Assembly (NCBI GenBank): GCA_019639155.1
Contig: JAHBSJ010000001.1
Coordinates: 248,001-312,000 of the forward strand
Length of the DNA: 64,000 bases
Origin: Acidobacteriota bacterium
GTDB lineage: Bacteria > Acidobacteriota > Blastocatellia > Pyrinomonadales > Pyrinomonadaceae
Reading direction: 5' to 3'
Shown here: positions 56,618 through 64,000 of the stretch, in pieces
Layout of the letters: the number at the start of each line of letters is the position of its first letter
Position numbering within the stretch: position 1 is the stretch's first letter
Notes under the pieces: generated by a model
Seen by the model: the letters and a program-made list of their open reading frames with translations, nothing else
Database searches by the model: none
Told to the model about the DNA's origin: nothing
Program-made: the position numbers and the translations under genes

Positions 56618-57505
56618 ATGACGATCAAAAAAGACAGCGTTGCGGTGATCACCGGTGCGGGCTCCGGCATTGGCCGAGCATTAGCCGTGCGCATCGCAAA
56701 AGAAGGCGTCGCGGGGCTTGCATTGGCCGACCTGAACACCGAAGGCCTCGCCGAAACGGCAGACCTGATCACCGGACGAGCGAAGATAACGACGCACAAG
56801 GTCGACGTCGCCGACCGCGACGCGATGCGGCAATTTGCCGACGACGTCCTACGCGAGCACGGCCGCGTGACGCATATCATCAATAACGCCGGCGTTGCTC
56901 TCGGCGGCACGGTGAACGACGTTTCCCTGGACGAGATCGAATGGCTGATGGGCGTGAATTTCTGGGGCGTCGTACACGGAACCAAGTTTTTCCTGCCGCA
57001 TCTTGAGAAAGAAGACTCGGCACACATCGTAAATATTTCGAGCCTTTTCGGTATGGTCGCACCGCCGGGACAGGCCGCATATTGCGCGAGTAAGTTTGCG
57101 GTACGGGGCTTTACCGAATCGCTGCGGCACGAGCTCGAGGGTACGAATATCGCGGTCTCATCCGTTCATCCCGGTGGCGTGAAAACGAATATCGTCAATA
57201 ACGCCCGCATCGCTGAAGGCGTTTCGATCTCCGAAGAGGAACTCGAAAAACAGCGGAAATTTCAGAACAAGCTGCTCTCCCGAACAACGCCCGAACGCGC
57301 CGCCGAGATCATCGTTACCGGTATGCTGTGGCGTGAGCCGCGCATCCTGGTCGGCCCGGACGCGGCGGTGATCAGCCGGATCGCCCGCATATTTCCGAAG
57401 AGTTATTTTGCTGTCGTGAATTTTTTGAGCGGCGGCAATCTGAACGACGAGGTCTATAGGGCCAAGCAAAGAGCCAAAGCCGCGGATCAGAACGTGAAGG
57501 AATAA
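56618..57505 (+). CDS. Short-chain dehydrogenase/reductase
   Basis: 295 residues. NAD(P) motif ITGAGSGIGRAL at residues 11-22, NNAG, the active-site Ser in VNISSLFG and YCASKFA with catalytic Tyr and Lys. The C-terminal extension (RTTPERAAEIIVTGMLWREPRILVGPDA, parts) is typical of the mycobacterial-type SDRs found beside flavin monooxygenases. Seven bases separate it from the monooxygenase, so they were one operon. It overlaps the convergent gene at 57487 by 19 bp. Confidence 0.9.
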   Translation: MTIKKDSVAVITGAGSGIGRALAVRIAKEGVAGLALADLNTEGLAETADLITGRAKITTHKVDVADRDAMRQFADDVLREHGRVTHIINNAGVALGGTVNDVSLDEIEWLMGVNFWGVVHGTKFFLPHLEKEDSAHIVNISSLFGMVAPPGQAAYCASKFAVRGFTESLRHELEGTNIAVSSVHPGGVKTNIVNNARIAEGVSISEEELEKQRKFQNKLLSRTTPERAAEIIVTGMLWREPRILVGPDAAVISRIARIFPKSYFAVVNFLSGGNLNDEVYRAKQRAKAADQNVKE

Positions 57506-58185
57506 AGCAGCGAAAGGTAGTTGTTGCCGCGGCCTGTATTGCCAAAGGCATAGGCGACGATCAGGTCCTGTTGGCCCATTTTGTAATTGAATCCCGCAGA
57601 CGAATAGCCGAGCTTATTTCTGCCGCTCGTCCAATCAGCGACGAACGTCAGTTTCCCCGTCACCGGCTGCTCGAAAGCGACCAAGGCTCCCGTCTTGTCG
57701 CCGAATGAATCGCCGCCGCCCGCTATACGGTAAACGCCGCCGGTCAGACGTGCGTTTTTCGCGGACTCGAACGAACGGCTTGCGTTGACGTAAAGCTTTG
57801 CGGCGGCCTTTTGGCTGTTATCCTTGATCGGGACATAACCTATCGCACCCAGCGACAGGTTTATGCCGAATTTGTCCTGATCGACCGCACGCCATTTTAT
57901 ATTCGGCTGAAATTCGCCCGTCCAGCCGCCTTCGGCACGCGCGGCATAGGCATTTGCACCGACCTCGATATTTTTGGTCAGCCCGTAGCCGAATGTCGGG
58001 CCGACGGCGATCAGGCCGCCGTTCCTGTATCTGCTGAAATGCGAATAAAGATCGCCCCCGACGACCACCTTCCCGCTCTCGATCGTGTCCGTAGAAGGCA
58101 CAAAAACCACCGCCGATTGTGCCCGAGCCCCGCTGACGCCGAGAGCGCACAGAACTAAAGCCCCCAATAGAATTTTGGTTTTCAT
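57487..58185 (-). CDS. Secreted outer-membrane beta-barrel-like protein
   Basis: 232 residues from ATG 58185 (the ORF to 58224 is longer but the signal peptide KTKILLGALVLCALGVSGARAQS starts here). The mature part has alternating polar/hydrophobic strands with Gly and aromatic girdles and ends LSLLYSFTF, a C-terminal Phe as in outer-membrane proteins. No specific family recognised; probable small porin or OMP. Confidence 0.7.
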   Translation of the reverse strand: MKTKILLGALVLCALGVSGARAQSAVVFVPSTDTIESGKVVVGGDLYSHFSRYRNGGLIAVGPTFGYGLTKNIEVGANAYAARAEGGWTGEFQPNIKWRAVDQDKFGINLSLGAIGYVPIKDNSQKAAAKLYVNASRSFESAKNARLTGGVYRIAGGGDSFGDKTGALVAFEQPVTGKLTFVADWTSGRNKLGYSSAGFNYKMGQQDLIVAYAFGNTGRGNNYLSLLYSFTF

Positions 58186-58315
58186 TATCGCCATATAGAA
58201 CAATTTTTGCCGAGCGGCGATCAAGAGCGGTACCCACCTTTTTCGCTGACACCCTGAACGAGTTGCCTAATTATATTCAATAAACTATAACAACGGCGAA
58301 CGAAGGCCATAATAC

Positions 58316-58344
58316 TTGACATTCACTTGCTGAATTCCTAATCT
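58316..58344 (+). promoter_or_regulatory. tRNA-Asn promoter
   Basis: TTGACA (58316-58321), 17-bp spacer, TAATCT (58339-58344), about 32 bp before the tRNA. Confidence 0.7.
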
Positions 58345-58376
58345 TTAGGTTCGCCGCGTTTTGCGGTGTGCCATAT

Positions 58377-58451
<75 letters not shown>

Positions 58452-58468
58452 ATTAGATCAACAACTTA

Positions 58469-58502
58469 CGGGCACCGATTTGGTGCCCGTTTCGCATTTT
58501 TC
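58469..58502 (+). terminator. Terminator after tRNA-Asn
   Basis: CGGGCACC (58469-58476), loop GATTT, GGTGCCCG (58482-58489), then TTTCGCATTTTT. Confidence 0.75.
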
Positions 58503-58636
58503 CTCTATTTTTTCCTCTAACGATCGCTTAATATGCATTTGTGAAGGGGCCAAGTTCGACTAGATAGTGTTGCAAATGAAGAGAATGTCCCATTTAAATA
58601 ATTTCAAATAATCGGAAACTCAATAAGATAGTAATC

Positions 58637-59518
58637 GTGACCGGCATCGTCGCACAGATTTGTTTGAATAGCGTTGTCGCTGGACTGACGGTCAGTTTGG
58701 TCGCGATCGGATTTACGTATATATTTCGGGTCACTCGGGTCTTTCATCTCGCGCACGGGGCTGTATACATCGCAGGTGCGTTCTCATTTTGGTGGGCACT
58801 CTCCCAGTCATTAGGTTGGGTCGGTTCCGCTGCTATGGCTCTCTCAGTTGCAACAATCTTAGGGTATATTTTTGAAAAGACGGTTTATTCGCCTCTTCGC
58901 AGAAATCAGACTAATCAAAGCATTTCACTGATCGCTTCTATGGGGCTGTATGTCGTTATAGTTAACGCATTGGCCCTACTTTTCGGTAACGACAACAAAA
59001 CAATTCTCGATCCAGTGACGGGAACCATCGAGATCGGCTCCATTATCTTAACTCGAGTTCAGTTGATTCAAACCGTCGTAGGGATTACTACTATCGCGGC
59101 ATTCTTTCTTTATTTGAAATTCACAAAATCGAATCTGGCAATGCGGGCGGTTTCGGATAACGAAACTATTAGTAAGGCATACGGAATCAATACAGAAAAG
59201 GAAAGGACTAGAGTCTTTATCGCGGGGAGTATTCTTGCCTGTATCGCGGCTATCCTTAGAACAATCGAAGTCGGGGTCGACCCTCATGCTGGTATGGGAA
59301 TCACTCTGACAGCAGCTGTGATCGCAATCCTAGTATCCAGATTGAACGCGCTCCTGGTTATCGCGTTCACCATCGTATTGACCCTTCTCCAGAATACGGT
59401 CGAATGGTTCTTGGACGCACAATGGAGAGATGGCATAACGTTTCTGATCCTTTTAGTCGCAATCTTGTTTAGAACTGAAGGAATTATTAGCTACAACCTG
59501 AGAAAGGACCGAGCATGA
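58637..59518 (+). CDS. ABC transporter permease, LivH/UrtB type
   Basis: 293-residue inner-membrane permease starting GTG 58637. It has about eight hydrophobic segments and the family EAA-like region (VSDNETISKAYGINTEKER), the Livh-type loop ending before the third-last segment. Pairs with the LivM-type permease that overlaps it by ATGA. The class imports branched-chain amino acids, urea or other small amides. This is the first gene of a five-gene operon. Confidence 0.87.
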   Translation: MTGIVAQICLNSVVAGLTVSLVAIGFTYIFRVTRVFHLAHGAVYIAGAFSFWWALSQSLGWVGSAAMALSVATILGYIFEKTVYSPLRRNQTNQSISLIASMGLYVVIVNALALLFGNDNKTILDPVTGTIEIGSIILTRVQLIQTVVGITTIAAFFLYLKFTKSNLAMRAVSDNETISKAYGINTEKERTRVFIAGSILACIAAILRTIEVGVDPHAGMGITLTAAVIAILVSRLNALLVIAFTIVLTLLQNTVEWFLDAQWRDGITFLILLVAILFRTEGIISYNLRKDRA

Positions 59519-60384
59519 ATTACTTCTTACACATTTCGGTACTTCTTGAGATCTATATTCTGCTGGCGCTTAGCGCCAATCAGAAAGTGGGGTTATCGGG
59601 ATTATTGACCCTGGCACAAGCCGTTTTTTATGGCGTTGGGGCATACGTAACAGCTATTATCATTACAAAATTGGGGTTCTCTTACTGGTTAGCTTTGCCA
59701 GTTGCGTTACTTACCTGTGTACTTGCCGCTTTGGTTTTCAGTTTTATCGCAGGAAAAGTTAGAGATCTGTATTTCAGCCTGGCAACATTAGCTATACAGA
59801 TCATCTTCTTTTCAGTTGTTTACAACTGGGTTTCCATAACTAACGGCCCTTATGGGATCGCAGGGATCTCCAGCCCCGAAATTCTCGGATTCAAGATAAA
59901 CACGCCCGGCAGCTTTGCTCTATTCGGAGGTGTTTGGGTAATTTGCGTGGTTCTTTTTTATGTTTGGTTCCTCAAGACTCCCCTTTGCCGAATGATTCAA
60001 GCGACGAGAGATGATCAAATCGCAGTATTGAGTTTGGGTAAAGATCCCAACTACTACAAACGGGTTAGCATCATAATCTCCGCAGTCATAGCAGGCGTCG
60101 CGGGAACACTCTACGCTACCTATGCAACGTATATCGACCCAAGTTCATTCACGCTCGACGAGTCCATTTTGATATTGAGCATCGTCTTGATCGGCGGAGC
60201 CGGAGGTATTATCGGCCCGATCAGCGGCGCTCTGATTTATATTCTGCTGCCCGAAGCCCTAAAGTTCATGCAAATGCCTGACAGCGTTGCAGCGAATATG
60301 AGAATGATTATATTTGGTTTGCTTTTGGTGCTTATCGTCCGTTTCAAACCGAAAGGGATTTTCGGCAAATATTTGATCCAATGA
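59515..60384 (+). CDS. ABC transporter permease, LivM/UrtC type
   Basis: 289 residues with multiple membrane spans; family features include LSGLLTLAQAVFYGVGAYVTAII, the GPYGIAGI segment and ATRDDQIAVLSLGKDPNYYK cytoplasmic loop, then GGAGGIIGPISGA (read in parts). Overlaps both neighbours by four bases (ATGA). Confidence 0.87.
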   Translation: MNYFLHISVLLEIYILLALSANQKVGLSGLLTLAQAVFYGVGAYVTAIIITKLGFSYWLALPVALLTCVLAALVFSFIAGKVRDLYFSLATLAIQIIFFSVVYNWVSITNGPYGIAGISSPEILGFKINTPGSFALFGGVWVICVVLFYVWFLKTPLCRMIQATRDDQIAVLSLGKDPNYYKRVSIIISAVIAGVAGTLYATYATYIDPSSFTLDESILILSIVLIGGAGGIIGPISGALIYILLPEALKFMQMPDSVAANMRMIIFGLLLVLIVRFKPKGIFGKYLIQ

Positions 60385-61100
60385 ACGAGATCCTAAGAAT
60401 CGAGAATTTGAACAAGTCGTTTGACGGCGTCACGCCTGTCAAAGACGTATCTTTTTCCGTTAAAAGGCAGAACATCGTTCTTATCACAGGTGAGAACGGA
60501 GCCGGAAAGACTACGCTTTTTAATCTCGTAACTGGTTTGGAAAAGCCCACTAAGGGAAAAGTGCATTATGACGGTCATGAAATAACCGGCAAATCTGTTC
60601 TGGAGATCGCGAAACACGGCATAATCCGTCTCTATCAGCAACCCCGTTTGTTCAAGAATTTGTCGGTTTGGGAAAATCTTGTATCCGCTGCACATGAAAA
60701 TGCGGGGAATAGCTTTCTGAATCTGGTTTTCAGAAATAGGTCCGTCAGATCGGAAGATCAAAAGCTTAAGAAAAAAGCCATCGACCTCTTAAGAAAATTC
60801 GGTCTAGAAGAATTGGGAGATCAAACGGCTGGCGAACTTTCGTATGGGCAGCAAAAACTTATCTCATTTTGCATGATCGCAATGAACGGAACAAAACTTG
60901 CTCTGCTCGACGAACCTTTCGCAGGGCTCAACCCGCAAACTATCGATCGCTTGAGCGATATGATCGTAAAGATGAGGGACGAGGAAATGACGTTCGTAAT
61001 CATTGAGCACAACCTAACGCGAGGGCTCATGATTGCCGATCACCATATTGAAATGAAAGATGGCCGCATAAAGACGCTAAACGACCTCGGAAAGAAATGA
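60381..61100 (+). CDS. ABC transporter ATPase, LivG/UrtD type
   Basis: 239-residue nucleotide-binding subunit: Walker A GENGAGKTT, signature LSYGQQKL (a variant of LSGGQ), Walker B LALLDEPFAGLNP and H-loop VIIEHNL. Overlaps neighbours by ATGA. Confidence 0.92.
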   Translation: MNEILRIENLNKSFDGVTPVKDVSFSVKRQNIVLITGENGAGKTTLFNLVTGLEKPTKGKVHYDGHEITGKSVLEIAKHGIIRLYQQPRLFKNLSVWENLVSAAHENAGNSFLNLVFRNRSVRSEDQKLKKKAIDLLRKFGLEELGDQTAGELSYGQQKLISFCMIAMNGTKLALLDEPFAGLNPQTIDRLSDMIVKMRDEEMTFVIIEHNLTRGLMIADHHIEMKDGRIKTLNDLGKK

Positions 61101-61807
61101 ATTATTTGCTGCAAGTAGAAAACCTCTGTGCTGGCTATAACGGCAAGACAGTCCTTCGAGACATATCGCTTTCTGTTGGCGAGGGCGAGGTATTGGCCGT
61201 GATCGGCCAGAACGGGTGCGGCAAAAGCACTTTGCTGAAAACAATTGCCCGAATAATTTCAGATAATTCCGGCGATGTTATCTTTGAAGGTATGAAGATC
61301 AATCATCTTCAACCGTGGGATCTCAAACGACTTGGCATAACGTACTTTGTCCAGGGCGGGATGGTATTTCCAACAATGACGGTTCGCGAACACTTCGAAC
61401 TCGCTTTGAAAGATCAGAGCAAAGATGCTTCGAGAGAGATCCGAGACGAGTGTTTCGCTTATTTCCCTGCCTTGCAAGACCAAATGGAGACGCTTGGGGG
61501 GAATCTTTCCGGCGGACAGCGTCAGATGCTTTCATTCGCAATGTTGATCGCACAGCAGACGCGATGCTGGCTTTTGGACGAGCCTACGGCCGGCCTCGCC
61601 CCGGAACCGGTTCGAGAAGCAGTAGCATTCTTGAAGGAAATGAAGCAGCGGTCCCGCAAGACCATGGTTTTGGTCGAGCACAATTATCATGTCGCTTTCG
61701 ACCTAGCCGACCGGGTCGCCGTGATCAAAGAAGGAGAACTTTACAACACTTTCCCACAGTCAGAATTTCAGAAGGAGGAGTTTCTAGGAGAGTATCTTTA
61801 CTCCTAG
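61097..61807 (+). CDS. ABC transporter ATPase, LivF/UrtE type
   Basis: 236-residue second nucleotide-binding subunit: Walker A GQNGCGKST, signature LSGGQRQML, Walker B CWLLDEPTAGLAP, H-loop VLVEHNY. Acts as heterodimer with the preceding ATPase. The binding-protein gene follows 13 bp later. Confidence 0.92.
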   Translation: MNYLLQVENLCAGYNGKTVLRDISLSVGEGEVLAVIGQNGCGKSTLLKTIARIISDNSGDVIFEGMKINHLQPWDLKRLGITYFVQGGMVFPTMTVREHFELALKDQSKDASREIRDECFAYFPALQDQMETLGGNLSGGQRQMLSFAMLIAQQTRCWLLDEPTAGLAPEPVREAVAFLKEMKQRSRKTMVLVEHNYHVAFDLADRVAVIKEGELYNTFPQSEFQKEEFLGEYLYS

Positions 61808-61820
61808 GATCGTTAAATCT

Positions 61821-62873
61821 ATGAAAATAATGCGCCATTTTACATTAACTTTAATTTTCACCATTGCCATTGTTGCTGTGATTGCATTTAGCGCTTGCAG
61901 CTCTAAGAGCATTCAGGATCAGCAGAACTCGAAAGTGATCAGGATCGGTTCGATTCTTCCTCTTACCGGTCCAATAGCAGCCTATGGCAATCACGCTAGG
62001 AATGGCCAACTTAGGGCCATCCAACATTTAAATGACCTCCAATCCGAATTCAAATTCGAACTTGTTCTTGAGGACGGCAAAGGTGAAGGAAAAGAAGCAA
62101 TCACTGCGTTCCAAAAACTTCGAAGCTCTGGTATCGATATCATAACCGCTGGCTCAAGTGCGATGTGTATGCCTATCTTGCCCTTGGCTAGACAGGACGA
62201 TGTTCTATATTTTCCAAGTGCTTCTCATCCAGACATAAATAAGGAGGTAGCGCCGCTTGTATACAGACACTTCGTAACCGCAGAGCAAGAAGCCCCCCTG
62301 ATCTTGGGAAGAATATCCGAAAGCGGTAGGGGGAAAACTGCATTGGTGACGGTCAACGATGAGTTTGGCAAAGGCTTTGCGAATGTATTTAACGGGCTTC
62401 GGAGTGAATTTTCAGGTGTCGAAGTCGTGCTGGACTTGACCGCGGAGCGAACTGAGACTGATTTCACAGTCCTCGTTCAACGAATAAAGCAAATAGCGCC
62501 GGACAATGTTGTTATTGTGAGCTATGGTCGTTCGGCTGGCTCATTTGTGAATAAGATGCGAGAACAGAAAGTGGACAGCACCATTTATGTATCCTTTTCA
62601 TACCTATTGACCGAGGCCGAAAAGACGGCGCTGTCGAATAGAGAGATCATAGCTGTGACTCTTGATGTATCTGAGTTAGACGTAAAGGAAGCAACAGATT
62701 TTGGCACTATATACCTGATTGGAAACGCGGTCATTAATGAAGGGTCTTCAGACATTGGCCGAATAGCTCGCTATTTGTCCGAAGTCAAATCCTTTAATGC
62801 GCAAGGTTTGGAAATTACGATTCAGTCGAATCATGATATTCTCCCGAAAGTAAAGCTCATAGAATTAAAATAA
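61821..62873 (+). CDS. Periplasmic branched-chain-amino-acid-type binding lipoprotein
   Basis: 350 residues with a lipoprotein signal (lipobox AFSAC, Cys about residue 26). The mature protein begins IRIGSILPLTGPIAAYGNHARNGQLRAI, the Peripla_BP_6 opening (parts), with later GRGKTALVTVNDEFGKGFANVF and two-lobed layout. It delivers the ligand of the transporter encoded upstream; ligand not predictable, the pocket being unlike LivJ by eye. No good ribosome site, so it is probably coupled to the upstream gene. Confidence 0.87.
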   Translation: MKIMRHFTLTLIFTIAIVAVIAFSACSSKSIQDQQNSKVIRIGSILPLTGPIAAYGNHARNGQLRAIQHLNDLQSEFKFELVLEDGKGEGKEAITAFQKLRSSGIDIITAGSSAMCMPILPLARQDDVLYFPSASHPDINKEVAPLVYRHFVTAEQEAPLILGRISESGRGKTALVTVNDEFGKGFANVFNGLRSEFSGVEVVLDLTAERTETDFTVLVQRIKQIAPDNVVIVSYGRSAGSFVNKMREQKVDSTIYVSFSYLLTEAEKTALSNREIIAVTLDVSELDVKEATDFGTIYLIGNAVINEGSSDIGRIARYLSEVKSFNAQGLEITIQSNHDILPKVKLIELK

Positions 62874-62877
62874 TGTT

Positions 62878-63501
62878 ATGAAAAAGCCAATGTTGGATGT
62901 AAGGTGGTTGGCGAACGTCGAAAGATCGCAGCTAGATAGGGTTCTCTTGGAGTACGAGCTTATTTCTAGGAGCTTTGTACCTTGGCTTCTGCATGTTATG
63001 GCGAACGCGAAAGACGAAGCTGTTCGCCAATTAGTAATGCCAAATTTGTTGGAGGAAAATGGAGAGTTTGGGAAAAACAATTCCCACCACGCTCTTTATC
63101 TGAAAATGTTGGACTCCTTAGGCTTGAAATACGGTACATTTCGACATGCTAACTTCACAATCGATGCTGAGGAAGCTTTTCGCACCATTTTTCGCGGCGA
63201 GGACACCTATCGGAGCTTGTGCGTTTTAGGTCCTGCGATAGAAGCAATCTCATCTGATTTTCTCGGTCCTATGTATGATCGGGTAAAACAGTACTACGGA
63301 GACGCCCCGAGACATATGATCTACTTTCCGCTGCACCTTTGTGAGATGGAAGACGAGCACGCAAAATGCATCGAGCAAGCTTTGTCGATATTAGAAGCAA
63401 AAAACCCAAGACTTGCGAAGAACCGATCGAAGTTTGTCAAGGAGGGAATAAAGATCTTTCAAGAATTCTGGAACAATATGAGAATTGAGGTGAAAGGATA
63501 A
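62878..63501 (+). CDS. Heme-oxygenase-like diiron (iron-containing redox) enzyme
   Basis: 207 residues, all helical. The pattern MPNLLEENGEFGKNNSHHALYLKML, then EMEDEHAKCIEQAL supplies the Glu and His ligands seen in heme-oxygenase-like diiron oxidases (the TENA/PqqC-like superfamily). Such enzymes hydroxylate, desaturate or fragment amino-acid-like or fatty substrates. Starts four bases after the binding-protein stop, so it belongs to the transport operon and may act on the imported compound. Substrate unknown. Confidence 0.75.
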   Translation: MKKPMLDVRWLANVERSQLDRVLLEYELISRSFVPWLLHVMANAKDEAVRQLVMPNLLEENGEFGKNNSHHALYLKMLDSLGLKYGTFRHANFTIDAEEAFRTIFRGEDTYRSLCVLGPAIEAISSDFLGPMYDRVKQYYGDAPRHMIYFPLHLCEMEDEHAKCIEQALSILEAKNPRLAKNRSKFVKEGIKIFQEFWNNMRIEVKG

Positions 63502-63506
63502 CAGCG

Positions 63507-64000
63507 ATGGACCTTTTGGAGCATATCTATCAGGATGTTTTGAGGTCTCTGAATTTCTCGATACAGGGTCATTCCCAAATCGAGGATGAACTATACGCGT
63601 TCTACGACAATTTGGCTGAATCAGCGTTATTCAAACAAAACCATAACATCAGGTTGTTCATAGGTTCTGTCTGTAAGTTAAAAGACCCCAAAAGCTGGGA
63701 CGTCGGGTCTTACGATCACGTATATTTCAAGGCATTTTTTGATATAGAAAAGGTGTCGTTGCTTAGTTTTTATGCATTTCTGCTGCAAGAGTTCAGTGCG
63801 AAATTTCTTGAGGCCGGCACGACAATAAACGCGAGCAAAGCGATTGCAGAGTCGTTTAATAAACAAATTAATTTGAGGCTTAGTCTCACCTCATATTCAA
63901 AACCGTTTTGTAAATTTGACGATCGTATTTCGGTACTTGAAATTAGAATTCCTATCGATGTCTTCAAGAAGGAGGTTCGGGATCATTTACCTGAACTTAG
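63507..64000 (+). CDS. Unknown protein, cut by the right edge
   Basis: ATG 63507 opens a frame that stays open to the last base (164 codons). It begins MDLLEHIYQDVLRSLNFSIQ and is rich in Phe, Leu, Ser and Asp, with FKAFFDIEKVSLLSFYAFLL in the middle. No membrane segment, no family recognised. Six bases follow the previous stop, so it is the sixth member of this operon. Its C-terminus is not in the window. Confidence 0.75.
   Translation, partial: MDLLEHIYQDVLRSLNFSIQGHSQIEDELYAFYDNLAESALFKQNHNIRLFIGSVCKLKDPKSWDVGSYDHVYFKAFFDIEKVSLLSFYAFLLQEFSAKFLEAGTTINASKAIAESFNKQINLRLSLTSYSKPFCKFDDRISVLEIRIPIDVFKKEVRDHLPEL

Overview
The window looks like chromosome from a Gram-negative acidobacterium, most likely class Blastocatellia (Pyrinomonadaceae-like). 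This is inference from gene content: futalosine-route menaquinone genes (mqnP-like prenyltransferase, mqnE), an outer-membrane and TonB-type secretome, a single-chain 2-oxoglutarate dehydrogenase with an E2 domain, and two giant secreted proteins that share a C-terminal carboxypeptidase-regulatory-like domain ending in VGQE/IGQE. No rRNA or marker phylogeny was possible.

Layout. 0-7.1 kb: nucleotide-sugar dehydrogenase, a HEAT-like protein, mqnP-like, a Het-C-like secreted protein, nth and mqnE, then a toxin-antitoxin-like pair enclosed by a second copy of the mqnE 3' end. 7.1-13.3 kb: secreted TonB-C protein, a 15 x 21 bp tandem array, DUF4256 protein, katG with a PerR/Fur-like operator, ferritin-like protein, sugar epimerase. 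13.4-20 kb: ribH-nusB, the 2-oxoglutarate dehydrogenase fusion, a CapA lipoprotein, and a second 15 x 21 bp array followed by REP-like hairpins. 20.7-30 kb: two giant extracellular proteins. 30-45 kb: housekeeping genes (Nudix, phosphoribosyltransferase, recR-ybaB, SIMPL, UvrD-type helicase, mazG, MBL hydrolase), a cupredoxin-barrel fusion with a small Cys/His protein, MazEF and VapBC-type modules. 44.7-48.9 kb: nrdA-VOC-nrdB from a promoter carrying two NrdR boxes. 48.9-51.2 kb: an AT-richer self-contained unit (promoter, hairpin leader, HTH, ImmA/IrrE protease, RNA switch-like region, three small proteins, terminator). 51.2-57.5 kb: a deoxyhypusine-synthase-like gene whose 3' end recurs twice downstream among accessory genes, then a frame-broken flavin monooxygenase and an SDR. 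58.4 kb to the end: tRNA-Asn, then a tightly overlapping branched-chain-amino-acid-type ABC transporter operon with a heme-oxygenase-like diiron protein.

Most distinctive signals. (1) At two loci 45 kb apart, accessory genes sit between an intact core gene and displaced copies of that gene's own 3' end (mqnE, deoxyhypusine synthase). At the second locus there is also a chimeric joint between the 5' end of the downstream monooxygenase and the 3' end of the upstream gene, the expected scar of a tandem duplication or circular intermediate. (2) The HTH/ImmA unit shows mutually exclusive RNA pairings at two places: terminator/antiterminator, and RBS sequestration. (3) An 8-bp tandem repeat sits exactly where the monooxygenase reading frame breaks, and gain of one unit would restore it. 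(4) Two unrelated arrays are each exactly 15 units of 21 bp.

All protein identities were assigned by reading motifs without database searches. Starts were moved from the longest ORF where a Shine-Dalgarno, signal peptide or family alignment argued for it.
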